NCBI RefSeq assembly: GCF_030164425.1
Contig: NZ_JASNJD010000018.1
Location: 1 to 64,000 of the forward strand
Reading direction: 5' to 3'
Source of the DNA: Pseudodonghicola flavimaris
Lineage (GTDB): Bacteria > Pseudomonadota > Alphaproteobacteria > Rhodobacterales > Rhodobacteraceae
Length of the DNA: 64,000 bases
Of the stretch, positions 7,882-17,445 are shown piece after piece. Numbering within the stretch: the stretch's first letter is position 1; every line of letters starts with the position of its first letter. Position numbers and translations under genes: made by a program. The notes under the pieces were generated by a model. The model saw nothing but the letters and a program-made list of their open reading frames with translations, was not told where the DNA came from and did no database searches.

Positions 7882-8862
7882 ATGACTTACAAAATATTCC
7901 TGACCCGGCTGGGCAATGGCCTGCTGGTCCTGCTCGGCGTTGCCATCATGAATTTCACGCTGGTGCATATGGCGCCCGGCGATCCGGCGATGATCTTCGC
8001 CGGCGAGGCCGGCGGCGGCGATGAAACCTATGTCGAACAGCTCCGTCAGGACATGGGGCTCGACAAGCCGCTGGTGACCCAGTTCGCGATCTACGCGGGC
8101 GATCTGCTGCGCGGCGATCTGGGCTATTCGTTTCGCAATCAGCGCGATGTCGCCAGCATGATCGTCGAACGCATTCCCGCCACGCTGCTGCTGACGATGA
8201 CCGCATTTGGGATCGCGCTGATCATCGGCATCGTCTTCGGCATGCTGGGCGGCTGGTTTCGGAATACCCTCCTCGACCGGGGCCTGATGATTGTCACCCT
8301 GGTGCTCTATGCGACTCCGCTGTTCTGGCTGGCGATGATGTTCGTGCTGCTGTTTTCGGTCCGGCTGGGCTGGTTCCCCCCCTTCGGGATGCAATCGGTG
8401 CTGGTGCCTGATGCCCCCCTCGACCGGCTCCTCGATATCGGCCGCCACCTTGTCCTGCCCGCCTTCTCGCTGGGGCTGTTCTATGCCGCGACCTATGCGC
8501 GGCTGGTTCGGGCCTCGGTGATCAACGTCTCCAATGCCGATTTCGTCAAGACCGCCCGCGCCAAGGGCGTTCCCGGTGGCCGCATCCTGCGCGTGCACGT
8601 TCTGCGCAACGCCATCCTGCCGGTCTTCTCTCTGGCCAGCGTGCATATCGGTCAGCTGGTCGGCGGCGCCGTGCTGACCGAAACGGTCTTTGCCTGGCCC
8701 GGGATCGGCCGGCTCATGTTCGACGCGATCCTCCAGCGCGACTACCCCGTCATTCTGGGCGTGTTCCTGACCACCGGCCTACTGGTCATTCTGGTCAATA
8801 TCGTCACGGACCTTCTCTACCGCATCGTCGATCCCCGGATCGAACACACCGCCGGGAACTGA
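7882..8862 (+). CDS. ABC importer permease, DppB type
   Basis: 326 residues. The N terminus matches the DppB pattern (TRLGNGLLVLLGVAIMNFTLVHMAPGDPA), followed by about six membrane helices. The EAA loop that docks the ATPase reads VKTARAKGVPGGRILRVHVLRNA. The end YRIVDPRIEH is typical of the family. It forms the heterodimeric channel with the product of the next gene, whose start is 5 bp downstream. Confidence 0.93.
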   Translation: MTYKIFLTRLGNGLLVLLGVAIMNFTLVHMAPGDPAMIFAGEAGGGDETYVEQLRQDMGLDKPLVTQFAIYAGDLLRGDLGYSFRNQRDVASMIVERIPATLLLTMTAFGIALIIGIVFGMLGGWFRNTLLDRGLMIVTLVLYATPLFWLAMMFVLLFSVRLGWFPPFGMQSVLVPDAPLDRLLDIGRHLVLPAFSLGLFYAATYARLVRASVINVSNADFVKTARAKGVPGGRILRVHVLRNAILPVFSLASVHIGQLVGGAVLTETVFAWPGIGRLMFDAILQRDYPVILGVFLTTGLLVILVNIVTDLLYRIVDPRIEHTAGN

Positions 8863-8867
8863 AGATC

Positions 8868-9698
8868 ATGAAAAACATCCTGAAAAACACCTCTCTCGCC
8901 ATCGGGCTCGCGCTGCTCGCGCTGATCCTGGTGATCGCGGTCTTCGCCCATGTCTTCTACCCGGTATCGCCCTGGCAGAGCGCGGCCACGCCTCTGCTGG
9001 AACCGTTCTCCCAAAGCGGCCTGCCCCTGGGCAGCGACATGTTGGGGCGCGACGTCGCCGCCGGCATCGCCTATGGCGCGCGGGTCTCGCTGACGGTCGG
9101 CGTTGTCTCCACCATCATCTCGGTCACCCTCGGCGTCACGATCGGCGCCGTGGCGGGGTTCTACGGCGGCGTGCTGGACAACCTCCTCATGCGCTTCACC
9201 GAACTGTTCCAGACCGTGCCGCAATTCGCCATGGCGGTGGTCTTCGTAGCGATCTTCTCACCCTCTCTGGTCACCATCGTGCTGGCGATCAGCCTGGTGT
9301 CCTGGCCGCCTGTCGCCCGCCTCGTGCGCGGCGAGGTGATGAGCCTCAAGTCCCGCGAATTCGTCAAGGCGGGGATCGTTCTGGGCGAAAGCGAAAGCGG
9401 TCTGATCTTCCGGCATATCCTGCCCAACGCGGTCTCCCCCATCGTCGTCATGGCCTCGCTCATGGTGGCAACCGCGATCCTGACCGAAAGCGCGCTGTCC
9501 TTCCTGGGCCTCGGGGACCGCAACATGATCTCCTGGGGATACATGATCGGCGCCTCGCGCACGATGCTGCGGGATGCCTGGTGGCTGAGCGTCTTTCCCG
9601 GGCTTGCCATCGTCGTCACCGTCGTCGCCGTCAACCTGATCGGCGAAGGCTTCGAGAAAGCCCTCAACCCGCAAGCCCATGGGGAGCGCAAGGCATGA
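8868..9698 (+). CDS. ABC importer permease, DppC type
   Basis: 276 residues, the usual DppC length. An N-terminal helix is followed by PLGSDMLGRDVAAGIAYGARVSL, a hallmark of this subunit, and the EAA loop SREFVKAGIVLGESESGLIFRHILPN. The C terminus has FPGLAIVVTVVAVNLIGEGFEKALNP. Its stop overlaps the ATPase start as ATGA, so the two are translationally coupled. Confidence 0.93.
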   Translation: MKNILKNTSLAIGLALLALILVIAVFAHVFYPVSPWQSAATPLLEPFSQSGLPLGSDMLGRDVAAGIAYGARVSLTVGVVSTIISVTLGVTIGAVAGFYGGVLDNLLMRFTELFQTVPQFAMAVVFVAIFSPSLVTIVLAISLVSWPPVARLVRGEVMSLKSREFVKAGIVLGESESGLIFRHILPNAVSPIVVMASLMVATAILTESALSFLGLGDRNMISWGYMIGASRTMLRDAWWLSVFPGLAIVVTVVAVNLIGEGFEKALNPQAHGERKA

Positions 9699-11335
9699 CC
9701 CAGAACGCAACCGAAGTCCTCAACATCGGCAAGCTCAGCGTCCGGCTGCCGGATGGCGCCGACCGGCCCTTTGCCGTTCACGACATGGACCTGAAGATCG
9801 AAAAGGGCGAAATCCTCTGCGTCGTCGGCGAAAGCGGGTCGGGCAAATCCATGACCGCCAACGCGGTGATGGGGCTCTTGCCGAAAAGCCTGCGCTTTGG
9901 CGCCGATCATATCCGGCTGAACGACCGCGACCTGCTGCGCCAGCCCAGATCGACCCTGCGCGACCTGCGCGGGCGCGAGGTGGCCATGATCTTTCAGGAG
10001 CCGCTCTCGGCTCTGAACCCGCTGATGCGGATCGGTGACCAGATCGCCGAGGTGATGAAGGTGCATCCCGGCAGCGATTTCAACGATGTCCGCGCCCGCG
10101 TGATCCAGCTGCTGGAGTTCGTCGGCCTGCCCGAGCCCGAGACCATCCGGCACAGCTATCCGTTCCGCCTGTCCGGCGGTCAGCGCCAGCGCGTGATGAT
10201 CGCCATCGCCCTTGCGCTCGAACCCGATCTGCTGATCGCGGACGAGCCGACAACCGCGCTGGACGTCACCACCCAGGCCCAGATCCTCGACCTGATGAAG
10301 CGCATCCGCGACGAAAAGGGCATGGGGATCATGATGATCACCCATGACATCGGCGTGGTGGCCGAACTCGCCGACCGGGTGATCGTGATGCGCCAGGGCG
10401 AAATGCTGGAAGAGGGCACGGTGGCGGAGGTGCTGGAAGCACCGAAACACGCCTATACCCGGCAACTGATCGACGCGGTTCCCATGATGCTGCCAAAGGA
10501 TGCCCGGCAGATCGGCACGCCGCCGCTGATCAGCGTCAGGAACCTCAACAAGATCTATGGCAAGCCCGGCGGCAAGACCCGAGCGGTGCACGCGGTGAAC
10601 GATGTCTCCTTCGATCTCCGGGCCGGCGAAACCCTCTCCGTCGTCGGGGAATCCGGATCGGGGAAATCGACGATCGCGAAGCTGCTGGTCAAGCTGGAAG
10701 AGCCGGACAGCGGGCAATACGAACTCGACGGCGAGGACGTCACGCATCTGTCGGTCCGTGCCTTCCGACCGAAGCGGCGCGTCATCCAGATGATCTTCCA
10801 GGACCCCTTTTCCTCCCTGAACCCACAGCACACGGTGGCGCGCAGCATCACCGCGGGCCCCTTGGCCGCCGGCGTCCCCCAGGACAGGGCGATGGAGGAT
10901 GCCCGCCGCCTGATCTCCCGCGTCGGGCTGGACGAAAGCGCACTGAACCGGTTCCCGCATGAATTCTCCGGCGGTCAGCGGCAGAGGATCGGCATCGCGC
11001 GGGCGCTGGCCATGTCGCCGCGCGTCCTCGTCGCCGACGAAAGCGTCTCGGCGCTGGATGTGTCGGTGCAGGCCAAGGTGCTGGATCTGCTGGCAGACCT
11101 GCAGCGCGAATACGATCTGGGGATGATCTTCATCACCCACGACCTTCGGGTCGCCTGCCAGATCTCGGACAATCTGGTCGTCATGCTTCGCGGGCGGATC
11201 GTCGAGCGCGGCACCGCGCATGACGTCCTGCTTCAGCCCAAAGACCCCTACACCCGGGCGCTTGTCGCCGCCCTGCCCGGCCAGGCCTGGGAAAAACGGC
11301 GTGAGGCGGCGATGGCGGCGGGGCACCGGGCATGA
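9695..11335 (+). CDS. Double ABC ATPase for peptide-type importer (fused DppD-DppF)
   Basis: 546 residues from the ATG at 9695. Two complete nucleotide-binding domains are joined in one chain, as in GsiA/YejF-type ATPases. Domain 1 has Walker [13 protein letters not shown], signature LSGGQRQRV and Walker [13 protein letters not shown]. Domain 2 has [27 protein letters not shown] and [12 protein letters not shown]. It energises the DppB/DppC channel. Upstream in-frame starts lie inside the DppC gene and are rejected. Its stop overlaps the VOC gene start (ATGA). Confidence 0.93.
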   Translation: MTQNATEVLNIGKLSVRLPDGADRPFAVHDMDLKIEKGEILCVVGESGSGKSMTANAVMGLLPKSLRFGADHIRLNDRDLLRQPRSTLRDLRGREVAMIFQEPLSALNPLMRIGDQIAEVMKVHPGSDFNDVRARVIQLLEFVGLPEPETIRHSYPFRLSGGQRQRVMIAIALALEPDLLIADEPTTALDVTTQAQILDLMKRIRDEKGMGIMMITHDIGVVAELADRVIVMRQGEMLEEGTVAEVLEAPKHAYTRQLIDAVPMMLPKDARQIGTPPLISVRNLNKIYGKPGGKTRAVHAVNDVSFDLRAGETLSVVGESGSGKSTIAKLLVKLEEPDSGQYELDGEDVTHLSVRAFRPKRRVIQMIFQDPFSSLNPQHTVARSITAGPLAAGVPQDRAMEDARRLISRVGLDESALNRFPHEFSGGQRQRIGIARALAMSPRVLVADESVSALDVSVQAKVLDLLADLQREYDLGMIFITHDLRVACQISDNLVVMLRGRIVERGTAHDVLLQPKDPYTRALVAALPGQAWEKRREAAMAAGHRA

Positions 11336-11877
11336 AGGAGGAGGCCGAGCCGCTCGATTTCCTTCCCGGGTGCCGCGGCATCGAGCATATCGGGCTCACC
11401 GTCCCGGATCTCGATCAGTCGGTCGCCTTTTTCTCATCCGTTTTCGGGTGGGAAAAGATCTACGAGCTCGGTCCCTTCGTCTCAGACGACAGCTGGGCCG
11501 AGCGCCAGCTCGCCGTGCCGCCGGGAACCGTGATGGAACGGCTCGCCTTCATGCGTTGCGCCAACGGCGCCAATCTCGAACTTTTCCAGTATTCCACTCC
11601 GGATCAGGCGCGCACGCCCCCGGCCAACAGCGATGTTGGCGGCCATCACCTGGCGTTCTATGTCGATGATTTCGATGCTGCCCTTGCCAGCCTCTACCGT
11701 CATGGCGTCGATGTTTTGGGAACCCCCGTGGTCCGTGATCAGGGCCCAAGCGGCGGCCAGACCTGGATCTATTTCCGAACACCTTGGGGCCTGACTTGCG
11801 AACTGGTAAGTTTCCCGGCAGGCAAGGCCTATGAGCGTTCAAGCGATCGGCTCTTGTGGCAGCCACAGCCATTATGA
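11332..11877 (+). CDS. VOC (glyoxalase/dioxygenase superfamily) protein
   Basis: 181 residues. It opens with the first vicinal-oxygen-chelate repeat, IEHIGLTVPDLDQSVAFFSSVFGWEK, with a candidate metal-ligand histidine. The second repeat is GGHHLAFYVDDFDAALASLYRHG, ending at WGLTCELVSF with a candidate ligand glutamate. The superfamily includes lyases, epimerases and extradiol dioxygenases, and the reaction cannot be chosen from sequence. Coupling to the importer ATPase makes it part of the pathway for the imported compound. Confidence 0.85.
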   Translation: MKEEAEPLDFLPGCRGIEHIGLTVPDLDQSVAFFSSVFGWEKIYELGPFVSDDSWAERQLAVPPGTVMERLAFMRCANGANLELFQYSTPDQARTPPANSDVGGHHLAFYVDDFDAALASLYRHGVDVLGTPVVRDQGPSGGQTWIYFRTPWGLTCELVSFPAGKAYERSSDRLLWQPQPL

Positions 11878-11893
11878 GGGAGGGTCGCGATGA

Positions 11894-12589
11894 ATGAGCC
11901 GAGAGAGGTCCGGGATGAGTGAGCGCAAGCAAAAGACCGATGCATCGACGACGATGAGCATGTCGATCGCCTCCGACATCAGGGCCGCGGTCCTCGCCGG
12001 AGAGCTTACACCAGGGCAACGGATACGCCAGGAACAGCTTGCCGAGCGCTATGGCACCAGCCGCATTCCGGTGCGCGAGGCGCTCAGGATCCTCGAACGC
12101 GACGGGCTGGTCGTCTTCGTGCCGAACAACGGCGCCTGGATCGCGGAGGTCGACATGGCCGAATGCGTCGAGATCTACAAGATCCGCGAGCGGCTCGAAC
12201 CGCTGGCGCTCTCCGAAAGCATCCCGAGGATGACCCCCGAGACGCTGGCGCAGCTCGAAAAGCTTTACAAGGACTGCGAGGCCGCCCCCGACACCGAAAC
12301 CTTCCTGCGGCTGGACCGGGAATTTCACCTGCTGACGTATTCATGTGCGAAGGCGCCGATGCTGCTCGGCATGATCGAACGCTTCTGGAGCACGACGCAG
12401 CACTACCGCCGCACCTATTCCGGCATTCTCGGCGAACAGGGACAGTGGATCATTCATGCCGAGCACGGGCTCCTGCTCTCGGCGATCAGCCGCAAGGACT
12501 GCGAAGAAGCCGAGAACCTCCTTCGCGCGCATATCCGCAAGACCCGCACGAAGCTCGAAGAGGCGTATTGTTCGATCGACGGCCAGTAA
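11894..12589 (+). CDS. GntR-family transcriptional regulator (FadR/FCD subfamily)
   Basis: 231 residues. The N-terminal winged helix reads IRAAVLAGELTPGQRIRQEQLAERYGTSRIPVREALRILERDGLV. The FCD ligand domain has candidate metal/ligand residues in RLDREFHLL, AEHGLLLSAI and AHIRKTR. Start is uncertain: ATG 11894 follows a GAGGGAGGG, while ATG 11915 has its own GAGAGG 8 bp upstream. It closes the rightward operon and is the natural candidate to bind the TATC-centred dyads at 3144-3432; that is inference. Confidence 0.88.
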   Translation: MSRERSGMSERKQKTDASTTMSMSIASDIRAAVLAGELTPGQRIRQEQLAERYGTSRIPVREALRILERDGLVVFVPNNGAWIAEVDMAECVEIYKIRERLEPLALSESIPRMTPETLAQLEKLYKDCEAAPDTETFLRLDREFHLLTYSCAKAPMLLGMIERFWSTTQHYRRTYSGILGEQGQWIIHAEHGLLLSAISRKDCEEAENLLRAHIRKTRTKLEEAYCSIDGQ

Positions 12590-12720
12590 CGCTCGGGGCA
12601 CATCATAGGGACGTGCCAGCGGTTGCTTGCAGCCCGGCGACATCGGCCCCCTCCTCGCCGCTCGCCACCTGGGAAAAGGCCTGGGGGTTCGGGAACCGCT
12701 GGCATCCGCCATGCCGATGA

Positions 12721-12750
12721 CCTGACCGCCCGGGTCAGAGGACGGTCAGG
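12721..12750. terminator. Possible bidirectional terminator stem between convergent genes
   Basis: CCTGACCG and CGGTCAGG form an 8-bp stem with a 14-nt loop, in the 172-bp gap between the GntR stop and the livM stop. There is no T-tract on either side, so termination is only a guess from position. Nothing else is evident in the gap. Confidence 0.35.
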
Positions 12751-12761
12751 ACATAGCCGCC

Positions 12762-13718
12762 TCAAGCACTGCGGCGCTTGCGCCATCGCGCTGGCAGGGC
12801 CGCCAGGCCGCCGGGTTCGTACAGCATCATCGCGATCGCGGCCGCACCCAGGACGATCATGTAGACCGGGCCGTAATTGGCGAGGTTCTCGCGCAGGAGC
12901 ACGAACAGGACCGCGCCGATGATCGGGCCGATGATCCGGCCCATGCCCCCGATCACCACGATGAAGATGATGAAAACGGTCCAGTCGATCAGGCTGAACG
13001 AGCCGGCCGGATTCACCCGCAGCTTCTGCAAGGTGTTGAGCGCGCCAAGAAGCGACAACAGCCCCCCCGAGACCACGAACAGCATCATCTTGATCGCGTT
13101 CGGATTGACCCCCAGCGCCATCGCCGCGTTTTCATTGTCGCGCATCGCCCGCAGCGCATAGCCTTTGCGCGAATGCATCACGAGGATGATCATCAGCACG
13201 ATCAGCACCAGAATGGCGAAACTCAGCCAGTAGATGTTTTCGATCCGCGCCCCGGTGCGCGCACCGAAGGCCTTGACGATCTGCGGACGCAGGCTCAGCC
13301 CCGATCCGCCGCCAAAGCCGGGCAACTTGCCTGCGGTCAGCAGGAACACCTCGGCCAGCACCCAGCTGCCGATGGCGAAATAGGCCACGCGCATGCGACT
13401 GAGGATGGTGAAGACCGGCAGCGACAGGAGCGCGCCGAAGGGCACGGTCAGCGCCATGGCGGTGAACGGGTGCAGCCCCAGCAATGTGGTGAAGCCGAAA
13501 AACGAATAGGCCCCGGCCCCGATAAAGGCATGCTGCCCGATGGAGACGACCCCGCCAAAGCCCGCGAGCAGGTTCCAGAGCTGCGCCACCGCGATCATGA
13601 TGAACAGGTCGGTCATGTAGCGCATGGTGCCATTGCCGACGACGAACGGCAGCGGCGCGACCACGATCACCGAAACGGCCAGGGCTGCCAGGGCGAGGAA
13701 AAGAGGAGAGCGTTTCAT
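12762..13718 (-). CDS. livM: Branched-chain-type ABC importer permease, LivM family
   Basis: 318 residues from the ATG at 13718, 4 bp after the livH stop. An alternative ATG at 13733 overlaps livH. About eight to ten hydrophobic helices follow, with LivM hallmarks LAGFGGVVSIGQHAFIGAGAYSFFG, the loop YALRAMRDNENAAMALGVNPNAIKMMLFVVSGG, and GGMGRIIGPIIGAVLF. It pairs with LivH to form the channel. It is the last gene of the leftward operon that begins with the GntR gene at 20557. Confidence 0.9.
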   Translation of the reverse strand: MKRSPLFLALAALAVSVIVVAPLPFVVGNGTMRYMTDLFIMIAVAQLWNLLAGFGGVVSIGQHAFIGAGAYSFFGFTTLLGLHPFTAMALTVPFGALLSLPVFTILSRMRVAYFAIGSWVLAEVFLLTAGKLPGFGGGSGLSLRPQIVKAFGARTGARIENIYWLSFAILVLIVLMIILVMHSRKGYALRAMRDNENAAMALGVNPNAIKMMLFVVSGGLLSLLGALNTLQKLRVNPAGSFSLIDWTVFIIFIVVIGGMGRIIGPIIGAVLFVLLRENLANYGPVYMIVLGAAAIAMMLYEPGGLAALPARWRKRRSA

Positions 13719-13722
13719 CACA

Positions 13723-14589
13723 TCACCCGTCATTCTTGGGGAAGAGGCCGCTGGGGCGGAGGAACAGCAGGACCAGAAAGACCAGATGGCCCGCAAGCAC
13801 CTGCCAGGACGCATCGATCTGCGCGCCGACCATCTGGGCGATGCCGATGATGACGCCGCCCGCGAGCGTCCCCCACATCGACCCCAGCCCGCCGATCACG
13901 ATTGCCTCGAAGGCGGTCAACAGCCGCGTGGACCCGCTCGCCGGATCGAAATTGCCGCGGATCGCCATGAGCAGCGCCGCCACGGCCACGGTCAGCATCA
14001 CGATGACGAAGGCCTTGCGGAAGATGGCCCGCGTATCCAGACCCAGCATCGCCGCGTTGGCTTCGTTGTCGGACACAGCGCGCAATGCGCGGCCGAACCC
14101 GGTGCGATAGATCATCAACTGCAGCCCCCCGATCATCGCGACGGCCAGCCCGAAGATGATCAACGAGAAGACGCCGATATGCAGGTTGGGCAGGATTTCG
14201 ACGCTGGCCTGTTCAAGCCTCCCCAGCGACAGCTTTTGCGGATCGGCGCCGTAGCCCATCAGCAGGAGGTTCTGAAGGATGATCGACAGTCCGAACGCCA
14301 CCAGAAGTGGGATAAGGGGATCGTGCCGGGGGACGAATTCGAAAAGCCCCCGCTGCAGAACCCACCCCAGGCCCCCGGCGACGACCAGGATCAGCGGGGC
14401 CGCCACGATCACCGAGACCCCAAGGAATTCCGTGACCGTCAGGCCGATATAGGCCAGCACGACGATCAGGTCGCCATGCGCGATGTTGACGATGCGCATG
14501 ACGCCAAAGACCAGGCTCAGACCCAGCGCATAGAGTGCGAACAAGCCCCCGAGCAACACGCCCTGCGAGATCGTGTTTACAAGTTCCAT
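13723..14589 (-). CDS. livH: Branched-chain-type ABC importer permease, LivH family
   Basis: 288 residues. It opens with the LivH signature LLGGLFALYALGLSLVFGVMRIVNIAHGDL. The cytoplasmic loop GRALRAVSDNEANAAMLGLDTRAIFRKAF docks the ATPase, and IVIGGLGSMWGTLAGGVIIG lies near the C terminus. It starts 2 bp after the livF stop. Substrates of this class include amino acids, urea, aromatic acids and amides, so branched-chain amino acids should not be assumed. Confidence 0.92.
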   Translation of the reverse strand: MELVNTISQGVLLGGLFALYALGLSLVFGVMRIVNIAHGDLIVVLAYIGLTVTEFLGVSVIVAAPLILVVAGGLGWVLQRGLFEFVPRHDPLIPLLVAFGLSIILQNLLLMGYGADPQKLSLGRLEQASVEILPNLHIGVFSLIIFGLAVAMIGGLQLMIYRTGFGRALRAVSDNEANAAMLGLDTRAIFRKAFVIVMLTVAVAALLMAIRGNFDPASGSTRLLTAFEAIVIGGLGSMWGTLAGGVIIGIAQMVGAQIDASWQVLAGHLVFLVLLFLRPSGLFPKNDG

Positions 14590-14591
14590 GT

Positions 14592-15302
14592 CTATCTCCC
14601 GAAATAGGCTTGCGCGATGCGGTCTTCATCGGCGTCCGCCGAGATCCCCGACAGCGAGACGCGGCCTTCGAGGATGCAATAGTAGCGGTCGGAGATTTCC
14701 AGCGCCTTGCGCATCGCCTGCTCCACCACCAGCACCGCAAGCCCTTCGGAGGCGAGCGCGATCAGTTGCTCGTAAAGCCGGTTGATGATCGTCGGCGCGA
14801 GACCCAGGCTGATCTCGTCGCAGAGCAGCACGCGCGGGTTGGTCATCAGGGCGCGGCCAATGGCGATCATCTGCTGCTGACCGCCCGACAGCATGGTGCC
14901 CGACAAGTGCCTTTTCGCCGTGAGATCGGGAAACAGCTCATAGATGCGCTCCAGCGTCCACGGGGTGCCGCCATGGTCCTGACCGAGCTGCCCGCCCAGC
15001 AGGATGTTTTCCTCGACGCTGAGCGAGGGGAAAATCCGCCGCCCCTCCGGCACCAACCCGATGCCCGCGCGGGCGATCTGCGGCGGAGTGAGCCCCAGGA
15101 GCTCCCGCCCGTCCAGTTTCACGCTGCCGCTGGTCTGACCTTCGGTGCAGCAAATCCCCTTGATCAGAGAGCTCTTGCCGGCACCGTTGGCGCCGATGAC
15201 CGCCACGATCTCGCCCTCGGCGATCTCGACATCGAGACCGTGCAGCGCCTTGAACTGACCGTATTGCAGACGCAGATCGCGAATTTCGAGCAGCGTCGTC
15301 AT
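14592..15302 (-). CDS. livF: Branched-chain-type ABC importer ATPase, LivF family
   Basis: 236 residues, single ABC domain. Walker A is IGANGAGKSSLIKG, the signature LSGGQQQMIAIGRAL, and Walker B VLLCDEISLGLAP, the LivF-type sequence. It has a strong GGAGGAAG before the ATG, and its start overlaps the livG stop (ATGA). It forms the ATPase heterodimer with LivG. Confidence 0.93.
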   Translation of the reverse strand: MTTLLEIRDLRLQYGQFKALHGLDVEIAEGEIVAVIGANGAGKSSLIKGICCTEGQTSGSVKLDGRELLGLTPPQIARAGIGLVPEGRRIFPSLSVEENILLGGQLGQDHGGTPWTLERIYELFPDLTAKRHLSGTMLSGGQQQMIAIGRALMTNPRVLLCDEISLGLAPTIINRLYEQLIALASEGLAVLVVEQAMRKALEISDRYYCILEGRVSLSGISADADEDRIAQAYFGR

Positions 15303-16027
15303 ACTTCTTCCTCCGCGCCGAAATAGAGCTGTCGCACCTCGTCGTTGGCGAGCACCGTGTCGATCTCGCCGCGCGTGATGATGCGTTTGTCGGCCAGCAC
15401 CGCGATTTCATCGACGAATTGCGTCAGCGCGTGCACCACATGCTCGATCCAGATCACCGCCGTGTCCCGGCCGGTGACATGGTTCAGGATATCGAGGAGC
15501 GTGCCGCATTCGGCTTCGGTCAGCCCGCCGGCAATCTCGTCGAGCAGCAAGAGCTTCGGCTTCATCGCGGCAGCCTTGGCCAGCTCCAGCCGTTTCAGAT
15601 CGAGCAGGCCGAGGTCCCTGGCAAGCTTGCCCGCGTGATCCCCAAGCCCCGTTAGGTCGAGGATTTCCGTCGCCCGGTCGCGTGCCTCGTGCAGGTTCAG
15701 GCCCGCACCCGCGGTGCAGCCGACGATGATATTGTCGAGCACCGTCATGTCCACGAAGGGCTGCGGGATCTGGAAGGTCCGGCCGATCCCCGCCCGGCAC
15801 ACCGTCCAGGGTTTCATGGTCGTCAGGTCCTGCCCCTGATAGATCATCTTGCCACCGCTCGGACGATGCAGACCGGAAATCAGATTGAACATCGTACTCT
15901 TGCCGGCCCCGTTCGGGCCGAGCACACCAAGTCGCGTCCCGGCCGCGAGTTCGAGACTGATATCGGTAAAGACCTCGATCCCGCCAAAGGACTTCGAGAC
16001 TTCCCGGAGTTCAAGAAGTGGTTGCAA
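15299..16027 (-). CDS. livG: Branched-chain-type ABC importer ATPase, LivG family (probable TTG start)
   Basis: 242 residues if it starts at the TTG at 16027, which has GGGAGGG 6 bp upstream and gives the typical beginning MQPLLELREVSKSFGG. The nearest in-frame ATG (16072) would start inside the upstream hairpins. Walker A is LGPNGAGKSTMFN, followed by IGRTFQIPQPF (LivG Q-loop), LARDLGLLDLKRLELAKA in place of a canonical LSGGQ, and Walker B LLLLDEIAGGLTEAE. The signature is degenerate, as is common in LivG partners. Confidence 0.88.
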   Translation of the reverse strand: MQPLLELREVSKSFGGIEVFTDISLELAAGTRLGVLGPNGAGKSTMFNLISGLHRPSGGKMIYQGQDLTTMKPWTVCRAGIGRTFQIPQPFVDMTVLDNIIVGCTAGAGLNLHEARDRATEILDLTGLGDHAGKLARDLGLLDLKRLELAKAAAMKPKLLLLDEIAGGLTEAECGTLLDILNHVTGRDTAVIWIEHVVHALTQFVDEIAVLADKRIITRGEIDTVLANDEVRQLYFGAEEEV

Positions 16028-16049
16028 TGAAACCCTCCCTCTGCGCTGA

Positions 16050-16101
16050 GCGGTTTGCGCAAAACCGCGCATACGCGCGCCAGGGGACCGCCCCGGCGCG
16101 C
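16050..16101 (-). other. Two stem-loops between the binding-protein gene and livG
   Basis: GCGCGCC-GGGG pairs with CCCC-GGCGCGC at 16075-16101 with one bulged base. GCGGTTT pairs with AAACCGC at 16050-16068. They lie 13 bp after the binding-protein stop on the minus strand and just before the livG ribosome site. No T-tract. Likely mRNA stabilisers or processing signals giving higher expression of the binding protein. Confidence 0.6.
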
Positions 16102-16114
16102 GCGCGTTCAATGC

Positions 16115-17395
16115 TTAGTAGGTGAGCGGCTGAACCTGACGCTCGATTTCGACTTCCGGCGCGGTGAGGTTGTCACAGATCACCAGGTCCAGCGGGTACT
16201 TCTCGCCCTTGACCCACTGGCCGCCGGCGGTCGGGGTCGTGCAGGTGTTCGGGAAGGGCCCGGTGCGGAAATCGATCGGACCGCAGACCGTGGTCAGGTC
16301 GGTGGTGTTGAACGCCTCCTGGATCGACGCCGGATCGTCGAGGTCCTGCGCCCGCTTCAGACCGTCGAAGATCACCTCGAAGATCGAGTGGCGGAAGCCC
16401 AGCGGCATCGACCATTGCCGCCCCGAGACGGCTTCGTATTCGTCCGCCAGCTCCTTGGCGGTCTGACCGGTGATCGTGGAGGCGTAGGGATAGACGGGCG
16501 CCCACCACACCTCGGTGACCAGCCCCTCGGCGCGCGCGCCAAACGGCTCCAGCGCGGCCGGGAATTGCACGGTCTTGCCGGCGTAAACGGCCTTGGGCTG
16601 GAATTTCTGTTGCGCCGCTTCGTTCCAGAAGGTGGTGAATTCCGGCGGCGGGATCACCCCGTAGATCAGCTCGACCTCATCGGCCTTGAACTGCGACACT
16701 GCCGCTGCGTAGGAGCTGAGCGGCATGTCGAAGCGGCCCGGATCGGACAGCCCGTAACCGAGGCTGTCGAACAGCGGCGGGTAGGCTTCGGCGAAAGCGT
16801 TGCCGTCGCCATCGTTCGGCCACAGCGCGCCGACCATCTTGTTCGACTCGATCTGACCGAACATCTTCAGCAGGGTCCCGGCCGATTGCTGGCCGGAGAA
16901 GAAATAGTGGTTGGTCCATTCAAAGCCCACGTCCGGGTCGCCGCCGCGGGCAAAGAAATAGGGCTCGATCGGGGTGTCGTTGGTCACACAGGGAATACCG
17001 TTCAGCTCGCACATGTCCGACACCGGCACCGTGGTTTCAGGCGTCGCGGCGGCGATGATCAGATCGACCTCCTGGTCGAGGATGAGCTCGGAGGCGACTT
17101 CGGACGCCCGGTTCGGGTTCGACTGGCTGTCACGCAGCAGAATCTCATAGGCGATCTGACGGCCGTCGATGTTGAGCACACCGCCCGTGGCTTTTTGCAT
17201 CTGGTTCAGAACGAACTCGACATGCTCCGAGAAAAAGGCGAGTGGGCCGGTCTGCGGCATCACCATGCCGATCTTGATGGTGCGGCTTTGGGCCAGGGCC
17301 GGGCGGGCAAGACCCGTTGCAGCCAATGCGGCGGCGCCGGTTTTCAGGAAGCCGCGGCGATCAAAGCGGCCTCCGGTCAGCGGGGTATTCGTCAT
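16115..17395 (-). CDS. Branched-chain-type ABC importer substrate-binding protein
   Basis: 426 residues from the ATG at 17395, preceded by GAGGAGG. A twin-arginine signal (FDRRGFLKTGAAALAATGLA) ends near PALAQS. The mature protein begins TIKIGMVMPQTGPLAFF, the start of the type I periplasmic-binding fold of the LivJ/AmiC class. Later blocks are NRASEVASELILDQEVDLIIAAATPE and GALWPNDGDGNAFAEAYPPL. It is the receptor for LivHMGF. Export by Tat rather than Sec is inferred from the RR motif. Confidence 0.9.
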   Translation of the reverse strand: MTNTPLTGGRFDRRGFLKTGAAALAATGLARPALAQSRTIKIGMVMPQTGPLAFFSEHVEFVLNQMQKATGGVLNIDGRQIAYEILLRDSQSNPNRASEVASELILDQEVDLIIAAATPETTVPVSDMCELNGIPCVTNDTPIEPYFFARGGDPDVGFEWTNHYFFSGQQSAGTLLKMFGQIESNKMVGALWPNDGDGNAFAEAYPPLFDSLGYGLSDPGRFDMPLSSYAAAVSQFKADEVELIYGVIPPPEFTTFWNEAAQQKFQPKAVYAGKTVQFPAALEPFGARAEGLVTEVWWAPVYPYASTITGQTAKELADEYEAVSGRQWSMPLGFRHSIFEVIFDGLKRAQDLDDPASIQEAFNTTDLTTVCGPIDFRTGPFPNTCTTPTAGGQWVKGEKYPLDLVICDNLTAPEVEIERQVQPLTY

Positions 17396-17445
17396 GTTTT
17401 CCTCCTCAGTTGATCTTCCGAACCGCAAACAGCGAAGGCTCGGCT

